A stretch of 64,000 nucleotides of DNA from JAPOXR01 sp964291445 (GTDB taxonomy: Bacteria > Pseudomonadota > Alphaproteobacteria > Rhodobacterales > Rhodobacteraceae), in contig OZ219864.1 in NCBI GenBank assembly GCA_964291445.2, positions 434,001-498,000 on the forward strand, written 5' to 3'. Position numbers and translations under genes: made by a program. Of this stretch, positions 26,038 through 33,785 are shown in pieces (position 1 is the stretch's first letter; each line of letters begins with the position of its first letter). Below the pieces are notes generated by a model, which worked only from the letters and a program-made list of their open reading frames with translations, made no database searches and had not been told where the DNA came from.

Positions 26038-27102
26038 GTGTCGACATTGAACGAAGCCCGCTTATGCACAGCACTTCTCGACTGGTATGATCTGAATGCC
26101 CGCGAGCTTCCCTGGCGCGTCCGGCCCGGCGCCGGCGTGCTCCCCGACCCGTATTCGGTCTGGATTTCGGAAATCATGCTGCAACAGACCTCGGTGGAGG
26201 TGGTTCGCCGGCGCTTCCCGGGGTTCCTGGCGCGCTGGCCGACGGTGCGGGCCCTGGCCGAGGCCGATGATGATGCGGTGATGGCGGCCTGGGCCGGGCT
26301 TGGCTATTACGCAAGGGCTCGAAACATGATCAGCTGCGCACGCATTGTTGCCGGTAGTCCCGGCGGCAGGTTTCCCGAACATTCCGGCGAGCTGCGTAAG
26401 CTTCCGGGGATCGGGCCCTATACGGCAGCCGCCATCGCCGCCATTGCCTTTGATGCGTCGGAGGTGGCGGTTGACGGCAATGTCGAGCGGGTCATTGCCA
26501 GGCATTACGCCATACCGACGCCCCTGCCTGCCGCCAAACCCCGTATCCGGCAGCTCGCCGGCCGCTTGGCGCCGGCCGCCCGCGCCGGCGATCTGTGCCA
26601 GGGGCTGATGGATCTCGGCTCGCTGGTCTGCCGGCCCCGCCAGCCGAAATGCCACCGATGCCCGTGGCAGTCCACCTGCCAGGCCTTTCGGCAGGGGATC
26701 CAGGACCGGTTGCCGGCACGCACCCGCCGACCGCCCCGACCCGTCGTCACCGGCACCGCCTGGGTCGGCAGGCGGCAGGACGGGGCATGGTTGCTGGAGC
26801 GTCGGCCTGCCGGCGGCCTTCTTGGCGGAATGCCCGGCTGGCCTGGCTCCGGCTGGGGATTTGAGCAGGATGCGGCGGCACCATGGGACGGTCCATGGCG
26901 CCGGCTGGACGGGACGATTCGCCATGACTTCACGCATTTCCGGCTCGAATTGACGGTGTTCGTGGCAACGATCCCGCTGCATGCAAGCTGCCGGCGCGGC
27001 CGATTCGTCCCCGCAGGCGAGTTCGAGGTGGACCGGTTGCCGGTGCTGATGCGAAAGGCGCATGCCGCCGCCCTGGCCGAATTTCAACGGCAAGACCGGT
27101 AA
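26038..27102 (+). CDS. mutY: Adenine DNA glycosylase
   Basis: 354 residues from a GTG at 26038 (TTG at 26047 is an alternative; neither has a good ribosome binding site). It removes adenine mispaired with 8-oxoguanine. Catalytic Glu in ISEIMLQQTSVEVV, helix-hairpin-helix LPGIGPYTAAA, and catalytic Asp in VAVDGNVERV. The [4Fe-4S] ligands are spaced C-x6-C-x2-C-x5-C (CRPRQPKCHRCPWQSTC). The C-terminal NUDIX-like domain (about 230-350) reads 8-oxoG. Divergent from DUF721. Confidence 0.95.
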   Translation: MSTLNEARLCTALLDWYDLNARELPWRVRPGAGVLPDPYSVWISEIMLQQTSVEVVRRRFPGFLARWPTVRALAEADDDAVMAAWAGLGYYARARNMISCARIVAGSPGGRFPEHSGELRKLPGIGPYTAAAIAAIAFDASEVAVDGNVERVIARHYAIPTPLPAAKPRIRQLAGRLAPAARAGDLCQGLMDLGSLVCRPRQPKCHRCPWQSTCQAFRQGIQDRLPARTRRPPRPVVTGTAWVGRRQDGAWLLERRPAGGLLGGMPGWPGSGWGFEQDAAAPWDGPWRRLDGTIRHDFTHFRLELTVFVATIPLHASCRRGRFVPAGEFEVDRLPVLMRKAHAAALAEFQRQDR

Positions 27103-27131
27103 CCGGGCGGCTCCATCCACGGCCGCCGGAC

Positions 27132-27593
27132 TCACAGGCCCCTGGCCCGGCTGTAGCCGTGGCGGGTCATGCATTGATTGTCGAATGTCGTCACCCAACG
27201 GCCGCGGCGCCACCTGGTGTCAAGACATTTGCGGGCGCTCCTGAAAGCCGGCTTGCCCTTGGCTCGCCGGCACCTGTGGTCGATGAATGTGACCCAGCGC
27301 CGGCCATTCCAGAAATCCTCGATGCAATTCCTGTTCCGCCTGTTCGGCTGGTGGTGGAAATTCTTCTTCGGCTGGTGGTGGCGGAACTTCTTGCTGGGCG
27401 CTGCCTGCTGCGTTTTGGCCGGTGTGTGGGCCTTCTTCTTGTGTCCGGAATTTGCGATCCCGACCATCAGCCCGGTAAAGATCAGGAACTTGGCAAGATC
27501 CCGCGACGTGTCCCCGGCCAGGGCGGGGGCGGCGGGAATTCCCCCGGCCGCAAGGGCCAGGGCGGTGATGATGGCAGTCAGCTGTCGTCTCAT
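27132..27593 (-). CDS. Small basic secreted protein with two Cys modules
   Basis: 153 residues from the ATG at 27593, after AGAGGAGA with 7 bases spacing. A signal peptide (ALALAAGGIPAAPALA) is followed by a very basic His/Lys/Gln-rich linker (about 55-90). Two similar modules follow, NCIEDFWNGRRWVTFIDHRC and KCLDTRWRRGRWVTTFDNQC, each with a pair of cysteines framing an RRWVT/GRWVT core. These are probably two disulfide-closed repeats. I do not recognise the family. Likely periplasmic; the charge suggests binding to an anionic polymer (inference). Confidence 0.75.
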   Translation of the reverse strand: MRRQLTAIITALALAAGGIPAAPALAGDTSRDLAKFLIFTGLMVGIANSGHKKKAHTPAKTQQAAPSKKFRHHQPKKNFHHQPNRRNRNCIEDFWNGRRWVTFIDHRCRRAKGKPAFRSARKCLDTRWRRGRWVTTFDNQCMTRHGYSRARGL

Positions 27594-27907
27594 GGCGTGT
27601 ATCTCCTCTTGGCCGGGCACCGGGACCGGATTCCGGCTGCTGGAAGTCTTGAAGAACACCATCGTCCAGACAGGCAATAACAGGCAGATGTTATCCGATG
27701 ACACCGGATGTCCGCATTGCCGTGATGATGCGGCGGCGGGGAGCCGGGATGAAGGCCAGCGAGTGACCGCGGCGGCCGGCCATTGCTCCGGGCCGGGGGG
27801 ACATGGCGGCGAAGACTCCGTCCGTTGTTCCGCCATCGTGCGCCATTGCTCCGGGCGGGGGGATCGGTGATATTGCATAACAAGGCAATTCGGTGTGAAT
27901 GGCGGTC

Positions 27908-28201
27908 ATGTTCAGGATTCTGATCCCGGCAGCTGTCCTTGCCCTGGCCCTGCTTCACGCGGGCCCGGCTTCGGCAACATGCTATGCCGACTACAAGGCC
28001 AAGAAGGACGATCCGTTGCGCCTTCATTACGGCGTCATCCAGATTCCTGACGATCTGTGTTCTCATGCCGATGCCGAGGCCCATATCAGGCAGCGCATTC
28101 AGGGAGCGGGCTGGACGCTGCTGATCGTGAATTCGCTGTTCGGCCCGGAGGGTCTCGACGAGAGGAAACAGCATGCCGGACCGTTCTTCCTTCGCTTCTA
28201 G
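27908..28201 (+). CDS. Small secreted hypothetical protein
   Basis: 97 residues from 27908 (100 from the ATG at 27899). Signal peptide LIPAAVLALALLHAGPASA, then a short mature domain with two cysteines (TCYADYKAKKDD..., DLCSHADAEAHIRQR) and a strand-rich end. The look is that of a conserved alphaproteobacterial periplasmic protein, but I cannot name it. Its last 29 bases overlap the next gene, so the two are probably co-transcribed. Confidence 0.7.
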   Translation: MFRILIPAAVLALALLHAGPASATCYADYKAKKDDPLRLHYGVIQIPDDLCSHADAEAHIRQRIQGAGWTLLIVNSLFGPEGLDERKQHAGPFFLRF

Positions 28202-28886
28202 GTTGCGCATCCGCCCGGTTCACGGAACCGGATATGTCGTGATTGCCCTTGCACTTATTGTCGGCATTCTCGGGCTGGCCGCCACCTTCCTGATCCGCAG
28301 CCTTCCCGATGCCAATGCCTTCAACGCCCATGTCGAGCGCCTGTTTGTCGAAAATGCCAACCTGACCTCGGAGACCGAATTGCGGCTGCTCGAAGTGCTG
28401 GCGCAATCCGGCAATGCCTTCTCCGACGCGGTGTCATCCTACCGGATCATCGTCCTGGTGCTGCTGGTATTCGCCGCCGCCCTGCTGATTTCGGCCATCG
28501 TGTTCCTGGTCAACTCCCTGGCGCTCGGCCGCCGCATGTCGGAGGTCGAACGGGCCGGTATGCACATCACCAGCCTCATCATCAGCCGGGACGAACAGAT
28601 CGCACATCTGAACAATCTGGAGATCACGCTGACGCCGGCAACCATGGAGACCCTGGCCTTGCTGTGCGAAGCGCGGCTTGACAACGAGATCCTGACCGGT
28701 GCCCAGCTGGAGTCGCTGATCACCGGCAAGGATGTTCTCGATTGCGACGAGGCGGCCGGCGCGACACGCATCAAGCGGTTGCGCGACGCATTGGGCAACC
28801 AGATCGTGTCGGAGCTCCTGGTCAAGAACATCACCCGCAGCGGCTACCTGCTGTCCATTGACAGGAATTCCATCAAGCTGCTTTGA
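28173..28886 (+). CDS. Membrane-anchored winged-helix protein
   Basis: 237 residues, starting at 28173 after AGAGGA. Two strong transmembrane helices lie at about 20-42 and 90-115, separated by a roughly 48-residue loop. A coiled stretch (MSEVERAGMHITSLIISRDEQIAHLNNL) follows, then a C-terminal domain (about 150-237). That domain ends with VSELLVKNITRSGYLLSID, resembling the wing of OmpR-type DNA-binding domains. Topology would place the C-terminus in the cytoplasm. It could be a one-component membrane regulator, the mirror image of ToxR/CadC; DNA binding is inferred from pattern only. Confidence 0.65.
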   Translation: MPDRSSFASRLRIRPVHGTGYVVIALALIVGILGLAATFLIRSLPDANAFNAHVERLFVENANLTSETELRLLEVLAQSGNAFSDAVSSYRIIVLVLLVFAAALLISAIVFLVNSLALGRRMSEVERAGMHITSLIISRDEQIAHLNNLEITLTPATMETLALLCEARLDNEILTGAQLESLITGKDVLDCDEAAGATRIKRLRDALGNQIVSELLVKNITRSGYLLSIDRNSIKLL

Positions 28887-28913
28887 GCCTGGCATCGGGC
28901 GCGGCCTGCCGGA

Positions 28914-28990
28914 TGGCGGCCCCGACAGGATTCGAACCTGTGACCTACCGCTTAGGAGGCGGTCGCTCTATCCTGCTGAGCTACGGGGCC
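28914..28990 (-). tRNA. tRNA-Arg (anticodon CCU)
   Basis: A 77-nt cloverleaf reads on the minus strand from 28990. Acceptor GGCCCCG pairs with CGGGGCC, the D-arm is GCTC...GAGC, and anticodon stem ACCGC/GCGGT encloses loop CTCCTAA (anticodon CCT, reading AGG). The T-arm is ACAGG TTCGAAT CCTGT, with discriminator G and CCA encoded. No second copy of its 3' end, which would mark an integrated element, was noticed nearby. Confidence 0.97.
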
Positions 28991-29131
28991 GCGGCCGCAC
29001 TATTCAGCGACAATCATTGCAAGACAAGGACAAATTGATGGACCCGGGCATCAACACATTGCAAGGTCTTCGTGGCCTGCCTGCCCATGCTGCCGGTCCG
29101 CCGCCAACCCTTGCCAGCCCGGTCTGTTGCC

Positions 29132-30199
29132 ATGTTTGAGCCCCGCACGCTTGCCGATTTCCAGGCGGCGGATTTTGACGAGGTGATCGATGTCAGGTCT
29201 CCTTCCGAATTCGCCGAGGATCACGTGGTCGGCGCGGTCAACCTGCCGGTTCTCTCCGATGCGGAGCGGTCACTGGTCGGCAGGATCTATACCGGCGAGA
29301 GCAGGTTTCGGGCCAAACGGATCGGTGCGGCGCTGGTTGCCAGGAACATTGCCGATCATCTCGAAGGTCACCTTGCCGGGAGGCCGGGCGACTACCGGCC
29401 ACTGGTCTATTGCTGGCGCGGCGGCGAGCGGTCCGGCGCCATGGCCGAGATCCTCGGCCGGGTCGGGTGGCGGGTGGAAGCCCTCGCCGGCGGATACCGG
29501 AGTTGGCGGCGCCTGGTGGGCACGCTGCTCTATGACACCGGGTTTCCGGCCCGTGTCATGCTTCTGGCCGGCAACACCGGCACCGCCAAGACTCCAATCC
29601 TGCGGCAACTTGCAGAATCGGGCGCGCAAATCATCGACCTCGAGGCGTTGGCCAGCCACCGGGGCTCTCTCTTCGGGGCCACCGGCAGCGGCCAACCCTC
29701 CCAGAAGGGATTCGAAAGCGCGCTGGCCGTCTGCATCGACCGGCTTGATCCGGCCCTGCCGGTGGTGATCGAGGCCGAATCCAGCAGGATCGGCCAGTGC
29801 CAGATTCCCCCGTCACTATGGCGCGCCATGCAGGAGGCGCCGCGCATCGAATTGCGGGCATCGGTGGAGATACGGGTGGCGAACATCATGGCCGAATTCT
29901 CCGATCTTGTCGACGATCCGGCCCGGCTGAAGGATGCCATTCTCCTGCTTGCCCCCTTTCACTCACGGGACCGGATTACCGCCTGGCTCGAGGCGGCATC
30001 GGAGAGGCGCTTCGAGGCCCTGGTCGCGCAGCTGATCACGCATCACTACGACCCTCGCTATCACCGGCACCGGGAACGAGGCCGGACGCACTGCCTGTTC
30101 CCGGTCGAACTGACCAGCGCCTCGCCGGACGACATTGCCATCGCCGCCCGGCAGATTGTCTCGAAGGCCGGGCTGTGCTCGCCGGTCAGCCCACGGTAA
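29132..30199 (+). CDS. mnmH: tRNA 2-selenouridine synthase
   Basis: 355 residues from 29132 (MFEPRTLADF); the frame is open to 29072. MnmH (SelU/YbbB) uses selenophosphate to convert 2-thiouridine at tRNA wobble position 34 to 2-selenouridine through a geranylated intermediate. The rhodanese domain carries the active Cys94 in YCWRGGERSG and EVIDVRSPSEF near the start. The P-loop domain reads GNTGTAKT (147-154), where the usual second-last Gly is Ala. It converges with and overlaps the SelD fusion gene by 14 bases, consistent with selenophosphate supply. Confidence 0.94.
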   Translation: MFEPRTLADFQAADFDEVIDVRSPSEFAEDHVVGAVNLPVLSDAERSLVGRIYTGESRFRAKRIGAALVARNIADHLEGHLAGRPGDYRPLVYCWRGGERSGAMAEILGRVGWRVEALAGGYRSWRRLVGTLLYDTGFPARVMLLAGNTGTAKTPILRQLAESGAQIIDLEALASHRGSLFGATGSGQPSQKGFESALAVCIDRLDPALPVVIEAESSRIGQCQIPPSLWRAMQEAPRIELRASVEIRVANIMAEFSDLVDDPARLKDAILLLAPFHSRDRITAWLEAASERRFEALVAQLITHHYDPRYHRHRERGRTHCLFPVELTSASPDDIAIAARQIVSKAGLCSPVSPR

Positions 30200-32375
30200 T
30201 CCACGGCCTGCCTGCCTCCAACTCGCCGAAGAGCGATGGCGTCTCGCCCGCATCCTCCAGCTCGTGCAACACATCGCCGGCCATCGCCGCCGGCACCGCC
30301 GCCAGCAGCCCGCATGCCGTCTGCGGGTCGAACAGCAGGTCGGTCGCCCCGCAGCACTTGAAGGTCATGCTTGCCGACAGGGCGGAATTCGAAGTCCAGA
30401 TCGATGAGCGAATGCCCTGGCCGGCCAGTTCGGCGGCGCCGGCAAGAAACGGAATGTCGGCCATGCTTATGCTGGCGGCCAGGCCCGAGGCCTCCAGGAT
30501 TTCGAAGAGATGGCCGGCGAGGCCGAAACCGGTCACATCGGTCATCGCCGTTGCCCGGCGGCCAAGGATTGCCGCCGCCTTGCCGGACGGTCTCGACATG
30601 GCCGCCCAGGAAGCTGCCACATCCCTGCCCTTCGCCTTGCCTTCCATCTCGCCGGCAAGCATGACCCCGGTGCCGATCGGACGGGTCATGATCAACCGGT
30701 CGCCCGCCCTTGCGCCCGACTTGACCACCGGATTGCCGACCGGAATACCGGTGACGGCAAAACCGATCATCATTTCGCTCCCCTGGCTGGTGTGGCCGCC
30801 GACGATTTCTGCCCCCTCGCCGGCAAACACGCCGCTGGCCGCATCCATGATCTCCCGCTGGGTTGCCGCCAGCATCCGCCCCGACATCCGCGGCAGGGTG
30901 ATCGACGCCAGCGCCGCCTGCGGCCGGGCGCCCATCGACCAGATGTCTCCCAGGGCATGGATGGCGGCGATGCGGGCAAACAGCCAGCAATCCTCCACAA
31001 AACCCCGCAAGTGATCGGTGGACATCACCTGCGACACGCCGCCCCAGCGCAGGATGGCAGCATCATCGCCGATACCGGCCGCCACATGGGCATGGGCGCC
31101 GCTGCGCAACCCGGCCAGCCCCTCCTGCAATGCCGGACGGGCCACCTTCGAGCCACAGCCGCCGCACAGCTTGCCCTGCTCGGCCAGCATCTCGCTCACC
31201 CCGGCCGCCAGCTGGCCCGGCAGCGGCGGTGGTGACATGTCCGGCAGCTGGCGGAACCTGTCCATGAAGGCCTGGTCGATCCTGTCCTTGACCTGCCAGA
31301 CCCAACCCCCGCTCGCCGACAGGCCGAACCGCTCGCCAACGGCATGCTTGCCGCCGGTCGAGACCAGCTTCAGAAAGTCGCGCTGCGGCGAGAATCGTTT
31401 CGGCATCGTCCCGGTCAGCGCCGCCCGCAAATTGTGATAGAGCACCGGCGCCGACCGGACGGCGTAGACGCCGGCCCGCCGGCGGGGCGAGCGGGACATG
31501 TGGGCACAGTCACCTGCGGCAAAGACCGCGGGCGTTGATGTCGAGCGCAGGAACTCGTCGACCCGAAGGAATCCCTGTTCGAGTTCAAGCCCGGCCCCGG
31601 CAAACCATTCCGGCGGGCGGGCGCCAGCTGCACCGACCACGAACCCCGCCTCGATGCGTCTGCCGTCGGCAAGTTCAAGCCAATCCCTGTCGATCCTTGC
31701 GACCCGGCTGTTGCAGTGAATGGTGATGCCGGCATGACCGGCGCGGCGGACCAGCATCCGCCGGGGGGCGGCAGCCAGCTCTCCCAGCGGGCGGTCCGAC
31801 TGCTCGATGACCGTGATCTGCGCCGTCTGCACGGTCTCCGAGCGCATGCGATGGGCAAATGCCAATGCCAGTTCGACCCCGCCGACCCCGCCGCCGATCA
31901 CCGCGACGCAGGGTCGGCGCTCGCCGCGGCCGATTTCGGCCAGGAACCGTTCCCAGCGATCGGCAAGCGTCCCGAGCGGCTTGGCCGGAACTGCCCAGCG
32001 GGCAAATCCGGGGATGTGCGGGCAGTCGGTGGAAATCCCGACATTGATCGAGAGCGTGTCGAATGACAGTGGCGCCTGCCGGTCGAGCACCACCAGTTTC
32101 CGGTCGAGGTCGATGCCGGTCGCCGAGGTCAGGGTCAGCCTCGCCCCGGCACGCCGGCACAGGCGGACTAGGTCGATGTCCAGATCATCCCGCGAGTAAT
32201 GGCCGGCAATGAAGCCCGGCAGCATCCCGGTATAGGGGGCGGTCGGCTCCGGGTTTATCAAGGTGACCCGTGCGCCGGCCAGGGGAGTCATCGCCCAACT
32301 CCTCAGGACCAGCGCATGCGCATGTCCCCCGCCCAGCAGCACCAGGTCACGCGTCAGTGGCAGAAGATCTCTCAC
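30186..32375 (-). CDS. selD: FAD-dependent oxidoreductase fused to selenophosphate synthase (SelD)
   Basis: 729 residues. Residues 1-375 are an NADH-dehydrogenase-like flavoprotein: dinucleotide motif LLGGGHAHA (13-21), second motif VIGGGVGGVELA (159-170) and AAGDCAHM (286-293). Residues about 395-729 are selenide, water dikinase, making selenophosphate from selenide and ATP. This part has the active Cys404 (and Cys407) in LCGGCGSK, GIGDDAAI, the conserved STDHLRGFVED and GGHTSQG. The nucleophile is Cys, not Sec. This fusion is known in several proteobacteria; the flavoprotein may reduce selenium for the kinase domain (inference). Paired tail to tail with mnmH. No selA or selB is in the window. 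Confidence 0.95.
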   Translation of the reverse strand: MRDLLPLTRDLVLLGGGHAHALVLRSWAMTPLAGARVTLINPEPTAPYTGMLPGFIAGHYSRDDLDIDLVRLCRRAGARLTLTSATGIDLDRKLVVLDRQAPLSFDTLSINVGISTDCPHIPGFARWAVPAKPLGTLADRWERFLAEIGRGERRPCVAVIGGGVGGVELALAFAHRMRSETVQTAQITVIEQSDRPLGELAAAPRRMLVRRAGHAGITIHCNSRVARIDRDWLELADGRRIEAGFVVGAAGARPPEWFAGAGLELEQGFLRVDEFLRSTSTPAVFAAGDCAHMSRSPRRRAGVYAVRSAPVLYHNLRAALTGTMPKRFSPQRDFLKLVSTGGKHAVGERFGLSASGGWVWQVKDRIDQAFMDRFRQLPDMSPPPLPGQLAAGVSEMLAEQGKLCGGCGSKVARPALQEGLAGLRSGAHAHVAAGIGDDAAILRWGGVSQVMSTDHLRGFVEDCWLFARIAAIHALGDIWSMGARPQAALASITLPRMSGRMLAATQREIMDAASGVFAGEGAEIVGGHTSQGSEMMIGFAVTGIPVGNPVVKSGARAGDRLIMTRPIGTGVMLAGEMEGKAKGRDVAASWAAMSRPSGKAAAILGRRATAMTDVTGFGLAGHLFEILEASGLAASISMADIPFLAGAAELAGQGIRSSIWTSNSALSASMTFKCCGATDLLFDPQTACGLLAAVPAAMAGDVLHELEDAGETPSLFGELEAGRPWITVG

Positions 32376-32653
32376 CTGGCAGGGCCTCTCGAAATGGCGG
32401 GCGGCATGTCCTCACATACCAGCACCCTGGTGAAAATCCGAACAGCCAAATGCGGGGAAGCGGGGGAGCCGGTCCGGGAGGGTTGCATCCAGGCACCGCC
32501 CAAGCGGTGAGAACGGGCTTAGGGGCCGACATTCGGAGCGACCTCGCCGATGCGGCGGTGGCAGTAGCCATGCGGTGAGGGCAGGTCACAACCGGCTTGT
32601 CCCGAAGGAGCCGCATGGCTAATGGAGACCGTGTTGTTACGTGAGGGGGTGAC

Positions 32654-32932
32654 ATGCAGGCTGGTGACGCGGAGATCATGGCCATCAAGGCCATTGGCTG
32701 GATGGCCGAAAACCAGCCGGCGCTTGACAGGTTTCTTGCCGAGACCGGCGAAGATGGCGGGAGCATCGGCGAGCGGCTGCCGGACCCGGAATTCCTGGCG
32801 GCGATCATCGACCACCTCCTGTCATCGGATGAGTCGGTGCGCGAGTTCTGCGCGGCACACCAGATCCCCCCCGAAGCGCCGATGCGGGCAAGGACGCTGC
32901 TGCCAGGCGGCGATGCCCCGAACTGGACCTGA
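32654..32932 (+). CDS. DUF3572 family protein
   Basis: 92-residue acidic helical protein. The pattern AIKAIGWMAENQPALDRFLAETG...IIDHLLSSDESVREFCAAHQIPPE matches alphaproteobacterial DUF3572. Function unknown. It ends three bases before the HAD gene, so they form an operon. An in-frame ATG at 32678 is an alternative start. Confidence 0.85.
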   Translation: MQAGDAEIMAIKAIGWMAENQPALDRFLAETGEDGGSIGERLPDPEFLAAIIDHLLSSDESVREFCAAHQIPPEAPMRARTLLPGGDAPNWT

Positions 32933-32935
32933 TCG

Positions 32936-33649
32936 ATGCGGGGGAGGATCCGGGGGCTCGTATTCGACAAGGACGGCACGCTGTTCGACTTTCAACGATC
33001 CTGGTCGTCATGGATGCGACTCGTGCTGACGAGGCTGGCGGCGGGCGACTGGGAAATGGCGGCGAGGGCCGGCACCGCCCTCGGTTTTGACCTGGCGAAG
33101 GGCGAGTTCCGTCCCGGTGGCTCATTTGTTGCCGGCACCCCGGAATCGACCCTGGACATCCTGCGCCTGTCATTTCCGAAGCTGGGGGTGGCGGACATCC
33201 TCGGGGTGCTGCAATCGGCGACCGATGAGACCCCGCAGGTGGAGGCGGTGCCGCTCAAACCGCTGATTGGCGGGTTGGCGGCCGAGTATACGCTTGGCCT
33301 GGCCACCAATGATCACCTGTCGACCGCCAGGCAGCACGTCGCCGGTGCCGGCATTGTCGAACACTTCACATTCCTGGCAGGGTCCGACAGCGGCTTCCCT
33401 GCCAAGCCGGAGCCGGACATGCTGCTGGCCTTCTGCGACTGCACCGGGATCGCCCCGGAGCAGTCGGTCATGATCGGCGACAGCCCGGAGGATTTGAAAG
33501 CCGGGCGGGCGGCGGGGATGATCACGGTTGGCGTCCTGACCGGCACCGCATCGCGCCAGGCCCTGGCCCCGCTTGCCGACACCGTCCTGGATGACGTTGG
33601 CGCCCTTCCCGGCTGGTTGCAGGACGCACGGCGGTCCGCAGCCAGCTGA
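32936..33649 (+). CDS. HAD-family hydrolase (phosphoglycolate phosphatase-like)
   Basis: 237 residues. HAD motif I VFDKDGTLFDF (Asp10, Asp12), an alpha-helical cap (about 20-85), motif II around LATNDH, motif III Lys in PAKPEPDML, and motif IV IGDSPEDLKAGRAAG. It is a soluble phosphatase for a small phosphorylated metabolite. The subfamily resembles phosphoglycolate phosphatase, but the substrate is not certain. Second gene after DUF3572. Confidence 0.9.
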   Translation: MRGRIRGLVFDKDGTLFDFQRSWSSWMRLVLTRLAAGDWEMAARAGTALGFDLAKGEFRPGGSFVAGTPESTLDILRLSFPKLGVADILGVLQSATDETPQVEAVPLKPLIGGLAAEYTLGLATNDHLSTARQHVAGAGIVEHFTFLAGSDSGFPAKPEPDMLLAFCDCTGIAPEQSVMIGDSPEDLKAGRAAGMITVGVLTGTASRQALAPLADTVLDDVGALPGWLQDARRSAAS

Positions 33650-33785
33650 CCCGGCCAATCCGGGACTTGCCTTCGGGCCCGACGATTCGAACTTGTAAAT
33701 CCCGACCACTCACCGCAAACATTGGCCCGGCGGCCAAATCCGGCCGCATTGCCGGTCTCGAAACCGTTGCGAATGCAGGTGCAGC

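Noticed and set aside
27178..27870. 230-codon plus-strand frame opposite the basic secreted protein
   Set aside because: The minus-strand gene has a strong ribosome binding site, a signal peptide and paired Cys modules; the plus-strand frame has none of these.
28914..28990. tRNA-Arg as an attachment site of an integrated element
   Set aside because: No repeat of the tRNA 3' end and no integrase gene were noticed in the flanks.
30186..32375. Selenocysteine in SelD
   Set aside because: The active-site position is encoded as Cys; there is no in-frame TGA.
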